Positions 47,593 to 60,385 of a stretch of DNA of 64,000 bases are shown here, piece by piece. The DNA comes from JAVKSL01 sp050744085 (GTDB lineage: Bacteria > Actinomycetota > Acidimicrobiia > Acidimicrobiales > JAJPHD01). The stretch lies in contig JBOGGU010000073.1 of assembly GCA_050744085.1 (NCBI GenBank), positions 25,841-89,840 on the forward strand, given 5' to 3'. The notes beneath the pieces are model-generated. The model was not told where the DNA came from and made no database searches. It saw only the letters and a program-made list of their open reading frames with translations. Positions within the stretch are counted from its first letter, which is position 1. Every line of letters starts with the position of its first letter. Made by a program: the position numbers and the translations under genes.

Positions 47593-48599
47593 CGGCCCTG
47601 GCAGCCTCGGTGGGGGAGGCGGCGACGGGGGAGACGGCGACAGCCCGCCACCTGCTGTCCGTGGCCGACCTGGGCCGCGACGGGATCGAGGAGATCCTGG
47701 ATCTGGCCGACTCCTTCGTGGAGGTGAGCGCCCGCTCGATCCCCAAGGTGCCCGCGCTGCGGGGCCGGACGGTGGTCTCGGTGTTCTTCGAGGACTCCAC
47801 TCGCACCAGGTTGTCCTTCGAGACGGCGGCACGACGCCTCTCGGCTGACACCATGACCTTCTCGGTCTCGGGCTCGTCGCTGAGCAAGGGCGAGTCCCTG
47901 CGCGACACGGTGGAGACCATCGACGCCATGGGCGTGGACGCGATGGTGGTCCGCCACTGCGCAGCCGGCGTCCCCCTGCAGTGCACCCGCTGGACCAGCG
48001 CGTCGGTGATCAACGCTGGCGACGGCACCCACGAGCACCCCACCCAGGCCCTCCTCGACTGCTACACGATCCGCCAGGCCTCCAGGGGTGGGGGATCGTC
48101 GGCGACCCGCGGGTCTGCGACCGGCTTGGACGGCCTCGCCGTGGCCATAGTGGGCGATGTCGCACACTCCCGGGTGGCCCGTTCGTGTGTGGGCGCCTTC
48201 TCCCTGCTCGGCGCAGAGGTAACCCTGGTGGCCCCCCCCACCCTGCTCCCGTGCTCGTTGGCAGGTTGGCCCGTGCGGGTATCGCACGACCTCGATGCCG
48301 TGCTGGTCAACGCCGACATCGTCTACGTGCTGCGGGTGCAGGAGGAGCGCATCCACGAAGCCCTGTTCCCCTCGCTGCGCGAGTACACCGCGACCTACGG
48401 CCTGACCAGGGAGAGGGCGAAGCTGTTGGGCGAGCGCACCCTGATCATGCACCCCGGCCCGATGAACCGGGGAGTCGAGATCGCGGCCGAGGTGGCTGGG
48501 TTGCCCGCCTCCGTCGTCACCCGCCAGGTGGCCAACGGGGTGGCCGTGCGGATGGCGGTGCTGTTCGACCTGCTCGGGACCTCCAGGAGGCCCGCGTGA
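47589..48599 (+). CDS. pyrB: Aspartate carbamoyltransferase catalytic subunit
   Basis: 336 residues. Carbamoyl-phosphate motif FEDSTRTRLSFE, the K-G-E-S loop SLSKGESLRDT, DGTHEHPTQALLD and the C-terminal HPGPMNRGVEI. No pyrI is adjacent, so it should be an unregulated trimer or form the PyrC-associated type. Residues 158-170 (RQASRGGGSSATRG) are a small Gly/Ser insert. The GTG overlaps pyrR and the 3' end overlaps pyrC by 4 bases. Confidence 0.95.
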   Translation: MTALAASVGEAATGETATARHLLSVADLGRDGIEEILDLADSFVEVSARSIPKVPALRGRTVVSVFFEDSTRTRLSFETAARRLSADTMTFSVSGSSLSKGESLRDTVETIDAMGVDAMVVRHCAAGVPLQCTRWTSASVINAGDGTHEHPTQALLDCYTIRQASRGGGSSATRGSATGLDGLAVAIVGDVAHSRVARSCVGAFSLLGAEVTLVAPPTLLPCSLAGWPVRVSHDLDAVLVNADIVYVLRVQEERIHEALFPSLREYTATYGLTRERAKLLGERTLIMHPGPMNRGVEIAAEVAGLPASVVTRQVANGVAVRMAVLFDLLGTSRRPA

Positions 48600-49891
48600 G
48601 CGTGGCCCTGCTCATCCGGGGGGGAACCGTCGTCGACACCACGGGTACGCGGCGCGCGGACGTGGCGGTGGACGATGGCGTGGTCGTCGAGGTTGGCCCC
48701 GACCTCCAGGCGAAGGCCGGCGCCAGCATCCTGGATGCCGGCGGGTGCGTGGTGGCGCCGGGCCTGGTCGACCTCCACGTGCACCTGCGCGAGCCGGGCC
48801 ACGAGCAGGCCGAGTGCGTGGAGACCGGCGCCCGGGCGGCGGCCCTGGGGGGCTACACCGCGGTGCTGGCGATGCCCAACACCGACCCCGCAATCGACTC
48901 CGCAGCGGTGGTCCGCCAAGTCCTCGCCCTGGGCAGGGGCGCAACGGCCGAAGTGGCGGTGGCCGGGGCAATCACGCTGGGCCGCAAAGGAGAGCGCCTC
49001 GCCCCGATGGCCGAGATGGCGGCCCTGGGTGTGCGGATGTTCACGGACGACGGCAAGGGCGTTGACGACGCCAGGCTCATGCGCCGGGCCTTCGAGTACG
49101 CCTCGGCCCTGGGTGTCACCCTCGCCCAGCACTGCGAGGAGGCCAGCCTGGCTGCCGGCGGCCAGATGAACGAAGGCGAGTGGTCAGCCCGGCTGGGCAT
49201 ACCTGGGATCCCAGCGGAGGCGGAGGAGCTGATGGTGGCCAGGGACCTGGCCCTGGCCCGGCTGACCGGCGCGCGCCTCCACCTGCTGCACCTGTCGACA
49301 GCCGGCTCGGTGGCCCTAGTGCGGGCGGCCAAGGCAGTTGGGCAAACCGCTGTCACCGCCGAGGCCGCCCCGCACCACCTGAGCCTCACAGACGACGAGG
49401 TCGCAGGATATGACCCGGTGTTCAAGGTGAACCCGCCCCTGCGCTGCGCATCTGACGTGGCCGCGGTCCAGGCGGGCCTCGCCGACGGGACCCTCGACGC
49501 CATCGCGACCGACCACGCTCCCCACCCCCAAGAATCAAAAGAGGCACCTTTCGAATCGGCCCCTCCTGGCATGATCGGCTTGGAGACTGCCCTGGCGGTG
49601 GCGATCACCCATCTGAGCCCCACCCTCGGACTGGCCGAGATCCTGGCCCTTTGCTCCTGGCGGCCCGCAGCGATCGCCGGTCTCGGGGCCCGCCACGGTG
49701 GCCCGGTCGCCGCCGGCAGGCCCGCGAACCTGTGCGTCATCGACCCTGCCGCTCGCTGGAGCGTCGACCCGGCCAAGTCCGCCAGCCGGAGCCGCAACAC
49801 CCCCTTTGCCGGCCGGGCCCTAACCGGCCGGGTCATCCACACCGTCTACCGTGGCGAGCCAGTGGTGCTCGGCTCCGAGGCCCTGCGATGA
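48596..49891 (+). CDS. pyrC: Dihydroorotase
   Basis: 431 residues. The amidohydrolase metal site is complete: DLHVHLREPG near residue 57, the Asp/Lys region FTDDGKGV, HCEEASLA, LHLLHLST and the final Asp in IATDHAPHP. This is the long class-I type usual in actinobacteria. GTG start within GTGA. The next pyr gene is separated from it by an IS110-family element, beginning right at its stop. Confidence 0.95.
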   Translation: MSVALLIRGGTVVDTTGTRRADVAVDDGVVVEVGPDLQAKAGASILDAGGCVVAPGLVDLHVHLREPGHEQAECVETGARAAALGGYTAVLAMPNTDPAIDSAAVVRQVLALGRGATAEVAVAGAITLGRKGERLAPMAEMAALGVRMFTDDGKGVDDARLMRRAFEYASALGVTLAQHCEEASLAAGGQMNEGEWSARLGIPGIPAEAEELMVARDLALARLTGARLHLLHLSTAGSVALVRAAKAVGQTAVTAEAAPHHLSLTDDEVAGYDPVFKVNPPLRCASDVAAVQAGLADGTLDAIATDHAPHPQESKEAPFESAPPGMIGLETALAVAITHLSPTLGLAEILALCSWRPAAIAGLGARHGGPVAAGRPANLCVIDPAARWSVDPAKSASRSRNTPFAGRALTGRVIHTVYRGEPVVLGSEALR

Positions 49892-51382
49892 GACACCCTT
49901 TGTCAACCACCCCCTCCAGGAGTGCCCTCGGCGGGGTCCCCAGGTCGTCGGTTGAGGCTTCTCCCTCGCCCCCTACGAAGCTGGGCTGGGCTGTTCTCGA
50001 CCACGCCAGCCCTGTCCTCGACGGATTCTATCGATCACGCCGCCCGGCCGAGGGCACGGTTGCGGTTGGCGACATGGATGGACTCGTCATAGGCCACGCC
50101 CTTGGTGAGACAGTGCCACAACACCTCCAGCCAGCGGTTGCCGAGCGAGCGCAGTGCGGCATGATGGCCGTTGCCCTTGGCCCGGTGCTCGTCGTAGAAC
50201 TCTCTGGCCCAGCCCGAGGTGCCAAGGCTGCAAAACGCCCACTGCTGAACTGCGTCTCGCAGGTAGGTGTTGCACGCCAGGCGGTTGGCCACCACCAGCT
50301 CGGACTTGCCCGAGCGGCGGGTGACCGGTGCCTTGCCGGCATAGGCTTGCAGTCCGTTCGGCGTATCGAAGTTGGAGATGTCGCCGATCTCGCCGGCCAC
50401 CCTGGCGGCGAGGAGGTCACCCATGCCCGGAAAGCTCAGGTAGACCTTGCCGCCAGGGACCGCCGGCCCCAGCTCGTCGCTCCTTGGCTGGCGAGTCCTT
50501 CCCGTGCGTGGGGCGCCGAGCAACAGCTCTCCCATGCGACGCTCCCAGGACCTGCGCTGGGCGCCCAGCAGCAACAACTGGGTGGGGCCCAGGGCGATGG
50601 TGGCGGACTTGGCCCTTACCAGGTAGTCCCGGGCCACAAAAGACTGCGCTGCCAGGGCGGCGCCCACCTGGTCGGCAAAGCGCTCGGGCCATCTGTGATG
50701 TGCGGCCCTGGCGAAGGACACCAGCTCGTCTCGGCTGGCGTCTGCCAGGGCCGTGGCGCTCGGCCAGCGCTCGATCAAGCGCAAGAACGTGGGGGAGCCC
50801 AGGTCATTGCCCCCAATGGACAAGGCCGCTGGGAAGGTGGCGATGAGATCCGCCCGCAGCCGGTTGAGCAGACGGCGGGAGTCCCGGGCTGCTCGTTCGT
50901 CGTCTCGGGCGATCGCCCGCAGCTCACCAGCGCACTCCCCATGGGGGATGAGCGGGCGCAGTACCGCATAGCGATCCAAGGCGATGAGACAGGCGATGCG
51001 AGCGTCTTCGGCGTCGTCCTTCTTCTTCGCCGGCCCACGCCGACGGGCCACCAGGTCAGGATTGACCGGCACCACCACGTATCCAGCGTCCACCAAGGCC
51101 TCCACGAGCATGCCGTGGCTGGTCTCGAGCACCACTCTCACCTCGGCCGGGTCGGGCTCGATGGAAGCGATGCGCGCAACCAGGGCATCGATCGAGGCGG
51201 GGTCGTGCTCCACCCGGGCGATATCGATCACCCCCTCGCCCGGGCGTCCCAGTGCCACCAGGTGAAACTGCTCAGCGAAGTCGATCCCTACTCCAAGCAC
51301 ACTGTTTCCGATCGTTGGTTGGTTTGGCGGACGGAGGCACGGCACCGTGCTGATGGACCAGTCCTCGCGGGACGACACCCTT
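49892..51382 (-). mobile_element. IS110-family insertion element (approximate limits)
   Basis: It holds one antisense transposase gene and splits the pyr operon between pyrC and carA. The limits are tentative: GACACCCTT occurs at 49892-49900 and 51374-51382. IS110 elements lack inverted repeats and usually make no long target duplication, so this repeat may be chance. The noncoding part beyond the transposase start (about 51298-51470, minus strand) is where IS110-group elements encode their bridge RNA. Confidence 0.7.
50035..51297 (-). CDS. IS110-family transposase (DEDD)
   Basis: 420 residues from GTG 51297; GTG 51378 gives 27 more. The N-terminal RuvC-like DEDD domain has D7 (VGIDFAEQFHL), E59 (VVLETSHGM) and the D-D-A-E-D cluster at 95-99. 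The C-terminal Transposase_20 domain has PGMGDLLAARVAGEIGDISN and GLQAYAGKAPVTRRSGKS, whose Ser near the end is the strand-transfer nucleophile in known members. The ORF is full length and intact. These enzymes act with a bridge RNA that selects target and donor. Confidence 0.92.
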   Translation of the reverse strand, partial: LGVGIDFAEQFHLVALGRPGEGVIDIARVEHDPASIDALVARIASIEPDPAEVRVVLETSHGMLVEALVDAGYVVVPVNPDLVARRRGPAKKKDDAEDARIACLIALDRYAVLRPLIPHGECAGELRAIARDDERAARDSRRLLNRLRADLIATFPAALSIGGNDLGSPTFLRLIERWPSATALADASRDELVSFARAAHHRWPERFADQVGAALAAQSFVARDYLVRAKSATIALGPTQLLLLGAQRRSWERRMGELLLGAPRTGRTRQPRSDELGPAVPGGKVYLSFPGMGDLLAARVAGEIGDISNFDTPNGLQAYAGKAPVTRRSGKSELVVANRLACNTYLRDAVQQWAFCSLGTSGWAREFYDEHRAKGNGHHAALRSLGNRWLEVLWHCLTKGVAYDESIHVANRNRALGRAA

Positions 51383-51479
51383 GTTGGCGTCAGGCCTCCG
51401 AGGCCGTCCAGCGGGGACGCCGTCTCATTTCAGTCCTCGAAGGACAAGCCCTGCAAGCGTTCCCCGCTGGAGACCTCAC

Positions 51480-52652
<1,173 letters not shown>

Positions 52653-52679
52653 CGGTAGGACTCATGGTATGCTCACGGT

Positions 52680-52982
52680 ATGGCAACAGTTGAGAAGATC
52701 ACCATCAGCCTTCCCCAGGACTTGTTTGGCCGGTTGGAGGAGCGGCGCAAGGCCACCGGCTCGACCCGATCGGCGACTGTCGCCGAGCTGTGTTGGAGGG
52801 GGTGGCAGGCGTATGAGCTCGAGGCTCGCGAGGAGCAATACACCGCTGCCTACGCCGCGATGCCCGAGACCGAAGAAGAGTTGGCTTGGGCGGCGGCGGC
52901 GGCTGAGGCCATCTTTGCAAATCGCGAACCGTGGGAGTGCAACAACCGCGAGACCGTGCCCGAGACACGTGAAGCGGGGTGA
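52680..52982 (+). CDS. Ribbon-helix-helix antitoxin, MazE-like
   Basis: 100 residues. The first 45 (EKITISLPQDLFGRLEERRKATGSTRSATVAELCWRGW) form a CopG/RHH DNA-binding fold; the acidic C-terminus (EEELAWAAAAAEAIFAN) would bind the toxin. The ATG is 6 bases after TATGCT (52668-52673), its own likely promoter, so the pair can be expressed apart from the pyr operon. The toxin ORF overlaps its end by 14 bases. Confidence 0.82.
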   Translation: MATVEKITISLPQDLFGRLEERRKATGSTRSATVAELCWRGWQAYELEAREEQYTAAYAAMPETEEELAWAAAAAEAIFANREPWECNNRETVPETREAG

Positions 52983-53298
52983 GTGCTGGTGGGCAGACTG
53001 GCCCGCAAACCAGCGACACCCGGTTGTCCTGCTGTCCTGGGATTCGCACGGGACCTGGAGGGACCAGGTAACCATAGCGGTTGTGACCAGCAGCATCCGG
53101 AATGTGGACGCTGAGGTCGCTCTTGGACCCGCCGACGGGATGCCGCGTGAATGCGTGGTGAACCTAAATGACTTAGCAACCGTTTCCCGGTCGGTCCTTG
53201 ACGCACGCATCTGCGCCTTGACCCACAACCGGATGGGCGAGGTGGAGCGGGCGATCCATCTGGCCCTGGGCATGGCGCTCCCCTGCAAGGCTCGATGA
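52969..53298 (+). CDS. MazF/PemK-family toxin
   Basis: 109 residues from GTG 52969: VKRGECWWADWP, HPVVLLSWDS, VTIAVVTSSIRNVDAEVALGPADGMPRECVVNLNDLATV. This is the PemK/MazF core with the R-G-x-x-W/Y-W start, the T/S residue after the fourth strand and N-L-D-like NLNDL. It should be an mRNA interferase blocked by the preceding antitoxin. It ends 7 bases before carB. Confidence 0.82.
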   Translation: MKRGECWWADWPANQRHPVVLLSWDSHGTWRDQVTIAVVTSSIRNVDAEVALGPADGMPRECVVNLNDLATVSRSVLDARICALTHNRMGEVERAIHLALGMALPCKAR

Positions 53299-53305
53299 CT
53301 CGCTG

Positions 53306-56619
<3,314 letters not shown>

Positions 56620-56620
<1 letters not shown>

Positions 56621-57729
56621 TGAGGCCTCTGGCGGGCCGGCCTCCGGCGGGCCGGCCTCCGGCGGGCCGGCCTCCGGCGGGGCGTGCTGGGGCGGGGCGT
56701 GGGCGGCCTTCGGCGGTGGGGCTGGCGGCCGGGCGTGCGCGACCTTCGGCGGGGCGTGCCCCGGCAGGACATGCGTGGCCTCCGGCGGGGCGTGCTCGGG
56801 GTAGGCTTGCCCCCGACCTGTCCTGCCGGATCGGCTCCGTCGCCCTCCCGAACCCGGTCATGTGCGCCTCGGGCACTGCCGGTCACGGGGCGGAGCTGGC
56901 CGAGTACATGGACCTGTCCCTCCTCGGGGCGGTGGTGGTCAAGTCCCTGGCGGCGTTCCCCTGGGCGGGGAACCCCGCCCCGAGGATCGTGGCCGCCACC
57001 GGCGGGATGCTGAACAGCGTGGGCTTGCAGGGCCCGGGCGTCGAGGCTTGGCTCGAGGCCGCGCTGCCGGCCCTGCTTGCCACCGGCGCACGGGTGGTGG
57101 CCAGCATCTGGGGTCGCACGGTGGAGGAGTACGAGCGCGCAGCGACGCTGCTGACCGGGACGCCCGGCGTGGTTGCGGTAGAGGTGAACGTGAGCTGCCC
57201 GAACCTCCACGACGACCGGCGCATGTTCGCGCAGTCGCCGAGCGCGACGGCCGAAGCGCTGCTAGCGGCGGGGGCCTGCGACTTGCCGCTCTGGGCCAAG
57301 CTCAGCCCCGGTGCCTCCGACATCGTGGAGGTGGCCGGCGCAGCGCTGAGCGCCGGCGCGGAGGCCCTCACCCTGGTCAACACCCTGCCGGCGATGGCCA
57401 TCGACCCCGAGTCCCGTTCGCCTCGCCTGGGCGCCGGGGCGGGAGGCCTCTCGGGAGCGGCGCTGCACCCGGTGGCGGTGCGCGCGGTGTTCGACTGCCG
57501 GGCCGCCTTTCCTGAGGCGGGGATCATCGGGGTGGGGGGGGTCGCCAATGGGTGCGACGCCGTCGAGATGGTGATGGCCGGCGCCAATGCAGTGCAGGTG
57601 GGCACGGCCACCTTCGCCGACCCGCGGGCACCGGCCAAGGTGCTCGCTGAGCTGGCGACCTGGTGCAGGGGGCACGACGTGGGTTCGCTGGAGGAGCTGG
57701 TCGGCGCAGCTCAGCCGCCGCGGGGATGA
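56620..57729 (+). CDS. pyrD: Dihydroorotate dehydrogenase, class 1
   Basis: 369 residues, of which the first 60 are Ala/Gly/Arg/Pro repeats (AGRPP units, 15-bp tandem repeat 56631-56675) and not part of the fold. From LAPDLSCRIGSVALPNPV onward it is a class-1 FMN enzyme: VVVKSLAAFPWAGNPAPR, EVNVSCPNLHD with the catalytic Cys, KLSPGASDI and GVGGVANGCDAVEMVMAGA. A Cys rather than Ser base marks class 1; the class 1B electron-transfer partner PyrK is not in the window. pyrF, often next, is absent. Confidence 0.92.
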
Positions 57730-57762
57730 CGCGGCCCCATGTCGTGCGCTATGGTGCTGGCC

Positions 57763-58092
57763 ATGCCCTTGCCTCCTCCGTTGTCAGACGATCAACGCCG
57801 TGCCGCCCTCGAGAAGGCCTCCATAGCTCGCCGCCAGCGCGCCGAGCTCAAGGAGCAGCTCAAGATGGGCTCGATCACCTTGCCTGAGCTTCTCAACAAG
57901 GCTGGGACGGACGAGCTGGTCGGCAAGATGAAGGTCCTTGTGGTGCTGGAGTCCCTGCCCGGCCTGGGCAAGGTCAAGGCCAGGCGCCTCATGGAGACGG
58001 TCGGGATCAGCGAGACCCGACGGGTCCAAGGCCTCGGCGTCAACCAGCGAGAGGCCCTCCTCAAGCAGGTCTCAGAGGTCGGCCGCCGCTGA
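57763..58092 (+). CDS. mihF: Actinobacterial integration host factor
   Basis: 109 residues matching mIHF: LSDDQRRAALEKASIARRQRAELKEQLK, then the helix-two-turn-helix-like region VLVVLESLPGLGKVKARRLMETVGISETRRVQGLG. It is a nucleoid-associated DNA-binding protein unrelated to proteobacterial IHF. The ATG at 57763 lies 7 bases after TATGGT (57750-57755), so it has its own leaderless promoter behind pyrD. gmk follows with overlap. Confidence 0.93.
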   Translation: MPLPPPLSDDQRRAALEKASIARRQRAELKEQLKMGSITLPELLNKAGTDELVGKMKVLVVLESLPGLGKVKARRLMETVGISETRRVQGLGVNQREALLKQVSEVGRR

Positions 58093-58637
58093 TCTTCGTC
58101 GTCTCGGGACCGGGCGGGGTCGGCAAGGGGACACTAGTCGCCGCGTTGGTCGACCGGGTCCCGCTTCTCTGGCTGAGCCGGTCCTGGACGACTCGCGCCC
58201 GCCGGCCGGGAGAGCCGGAGGGCGCATACGTATTCGTGGATCCGGCGGCGTTCGGGGCCAAGGTTGACAGTGGTGGGTTCCTGGAGTGGGCCAAGTTCCT
58301 GGGGAACCTCTACGGGACGCCCATGCCTTCGCCGCCGCCGGGCCACGACGTGGTGCTGGAGATCGACGTCCAGGGCGCTCGCCAGGTGCTGGCTTCGAGG
58401 CCGGACGCAGTGATGATCCTGGTAGTGGCGCCTTCGCGCGGGGCCCAGGAGCAGAGGCTGCGTGCCCGGGGCGAGCCCGAGGAGGCACTTGTCCGGCGGG
58501 TGCGGATGGGGGAGGCCGAGGTTCGCGATGCGCGGGGCATCGCGCGCCACGTGGTGGTCAACGACGACCTGGAGCGGGCTACGCAGGAGCTGGTGGGTAT
58601 AGTGGGCTCCTACCGTGCCGGGCTGCCGAGCCCATGA
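58089..58637 (+). CDS. gmk: Guanylate kinase, apparent CTG start
   Basis: 182 residues. P-loop SGPGGVGKGT, the GMP-binding SRSWTTRARRPGEPEGAYVFV and GGFLEWAKFLGNLYGTP, then EIDVQGARQV. The conserved N-terminal strand (LIFVVSGPGG) can only be included if translation starts at the CTG at 58089, because no ATG, GTG or TTG lies in that frame nearby upstream and the first ATG downstream (58146) would delete the P-loop. CTG sits in CTGA, overlapping the mihF stop, the same 4-base overlap seen for ATGA and GTGA pairs here. Confidence 0.88.
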   Translation: MIFVVSGPGGVGKGTLVAALVDRVPLLWLSRSWTTRARRPGEPEGAYVFVDPAAFGAKVDSGGFLEWAKFLGNLYGTPMPSPPPGHDVVLEIDVQGARQVLASRPDAVMILVVAPSRGAQEQRLRARGEPEEALVRRVRMGEAEVRDARGIARHVVVNDDLERATQELVGIVGSYRAGLPSP

Positions 58638-58671
58638 CCCGGCGCCTGAGCATCCGGAGAAGCCGACACAG

Positions 58672-59031
58672 ATGGCCGATCGCCCCACGATGATGAACCC
58701 GCCCATCGAGGATCTCCTCGACAGGGTGGACTCCAAGTTCACCCTGGTGACCCTTGCTGCCAGGCGCGGTCGCCAGATCAACACCTACTTCAACAGCCTG
58801 GGGGATGGGCTGGGGGCGATAGTGCCGCCGCAGGTGGCGAGCTTGGCGCGCAAGCCGCTCTCGATCGCCCTGGAGGAGGTTGCCGCGGGAAAGATCGGAT
58901 TCCTGCGTCCCGAGGAGGCCGAGGGCGACGACGGGGACGTAGGGGGTGGGGACGAGCCGCTCGGCCCTGGCGACGGCCCCGGCGGACCTTCAGCCCTGCT
59001 GGGCCACACGGACGACCACTCGCCCGAGTAG
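58672..59031 (+). CDS. rpoZ: RNA polymerase omega subunit
   Basis: 119 residues. PPIEDLLDRVDSKFTLVTLAARRGRQIN and KPLSIALEEVAAGKI are the omega core that helps fold beta-prime. A 40-residue acidic Gly/Asp-rich tail follows. MMNPP at codon 6 is an alternative start. It is 34 bases after gmk, in the standard mihF-gmk-rpoZ-coaBC order. Confidence 0.93.
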   Translation: MADRPTMMNPPIEDLLDRVDSKFTLVTLAARRGRQINTYFNSLGDGLGAIVPPQVASLARKPLSIALEEVAAGKIGFLRPEEAEGDDGDVGGGDEPLGPGDGPGGPSALLGHTDDHSPE

Positions 59032-59071
59032 AGCTCGCACCCTCAGCTCCCCGGGTGGATGAGGCTGGTGC

Positions 59072-59110
59072 GATGAGGCCGTGCGATGAGGCCGTGCGAT
59101 GAGGCCGTCG
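59072..59110 (+). repeat. 13-bp tandem repeat carrying three ATGs before coaBC
   Basis: GATGAGGCCGTGC is repeated at 59072, 59085 and 59098 (last copy imperfect), giving ATGs at 59073, 59086 and 59099 in three different frames. Only the third opens coaBC. A weaker fourth copy lies at about 59059. Confidence 0.8.
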
Positions 59111-60385
59111 GCAGGCTCGGCGCTGAGTGGGTCGGGCTTGGCCGGCCACAAGGTCCTGCTCGGCGTGACCGGAGGGATAGCTGCTTACAAGGCGGTGGAG
59201 GTGTGCCGGCGTTTAGTGGACGCTGGAGCGTGGGTGACGCCGGTGCTGACCGTCGCGGCGACGAGGTTCGTCGGCGAGGCGACTTTCTCGGCCCTTGCGT
59301 CCGAGCCGGTACGGACCTCTTTATGGGATGGCCCGCTATGGGATGGCCCGGAAGGGATCGCCCACACCGCCCTCGCTCGTTCTGCGGACCTGGTGGTCGT
59401 GGCCCCGGCAACTGCCAGCTTCTTGGCGCGATTCGCCGCAGGCTTGGCTGACGACCTGCTCGGCGCCACCCTGCTGGCGACACGCGCTCCAGTGCTGCTC
59501 GCCCCGGCCATGCACACCGAGATGTGGGAGCACCTCGCCACGCTGCACAACGTGGAGGTGCTGCGTGGCAGGGGAGTGCACCTGGTGGGCCCGGGTGCCG
59601 GCAACCTGGCGGGTGGGGACCAGGGCCTGGGCCGCCTTGCCGAGCCGTGCGATATCGTGGAAGCCGCCGCCTCGCTGCTGGCCCTCGCCAGGGACCTCAG
59701 CGGGGTGAAGGTGCTGGTGAGCGCCGGGGGGACACGCGAGCCCCTGGACCCGGTCCGCTTCATCGGCAACCGATCTTCGGGCAAGCAGGGTTATCTGCTG
59801 GCTGCCGAGGCCCTGCGGCGGGGCGCCGAGGTCACCCTGGTCACAGCCGCCGACCGCCCCGCGCCCGGTGGGGTCCAGGTCGTGAGGGTGGAGACGGCCG
59901 CCGAGATGCACGAAGCCGTGATGGGCCTGGCCGGGGCTTGTGAGGTGGTGGTGCTCGCGGCAGCGGTGGCCGACTGGAGGCCGAGCTCGGTGAGCGCCCA
60001 GAAGGCCAGCCGGACCGGGGAGCCTCCGGAGGTGGTGCTCGAGGCAGTGCCCGACATCTCGGCGGCGGTGGCCGCGCAACGCTCGCCGGGCCAGCTCATG
60101 GTGGGCTTTGCGGCCGAGGTGCTGGGGCGCGGCTCGGGCGAGGCAGAAGGCGGGCCAGCTGAGCTGAGCCGCCGGGCCATGGCCAAGCTCCGGGCTAAGG
60201 GTCTTGACCTGGTGGTTGCCAACGACGTTTCCGCCGACGGCATCGGCTTCGACCACGACACCAACGCCGTGACAATCGTGGCTGCCGACGGGGCGGTGGT
60301 CGAGGTGGCGCTGGCGGACAAGGCTCAGGTGGCCCGCGCCGTCCTGGACGAGGTGGTAGCTCGGCTCGCTCAGCCCGCTCGGTGA
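59099..60385 (+). CDS. coaBC: Bifunctional phosphopantothenoylcysteine decarboxylase / synthetase
   Basis: 428 residues. The CoaC flavoprotein half has VLLGVTGGIAAYKAVE, the active-site His region GIAHTALARSADLVVVAPATA and PAMHTEMWEH. The CoaB half starts near residue 200 with VLVSAGGTREPLDPVRFIGNRSSGKQG and ends with the DL-V-NDVS segment. It makes 4'-phosphopantetheine for CoA. Start choice is complicated by the three-ATG repeat; no clear ribosome site. Confidence 0.95.
   Translation: MRPSAGSALSGSGLAGHKVLLGVTGGIAAYKAVEVCRRLVDAGAWVTPVLTVAATRFVGEATFSALASEPVRTSLWDGPLWDGPEGIAHTALARSADLVVVAPATASFLARFAAGLADDLLGATLLATRAPVLLAPAMHTEMWEHLATLHNVEVLRGRGVHLVGPGAGNLAGGDQGLGRLAEPCDIVEAAASLLALARDLSGVKVLVSAGGTREPLDPVRFIGNRSSGKQGYLLAAEALRRGAEVTLVTAADRPAPGGVQVVRVETAAEMHEAVMGLAGACEVVVLAAAVADWRPSSVSAQKASRTGEPPEVVLEAVPDISAAVAAQRSPGQLMVGFAAEVLGRGSGEAEGGPAELSRRAMAKLRAKGLDLVVANDVSADGIGFDHDTNAVTIVAADGAVVEVALADKAQVARAVLDEVVARLAQPAR

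Noticed and set aside
49892..51382. 9-bp GACACCCTT direct repeat as a true target-site duplication
   Set aside because: IS110 elements usually do not make such duplications and the repeat is short, so it was used only as a provisional limit.
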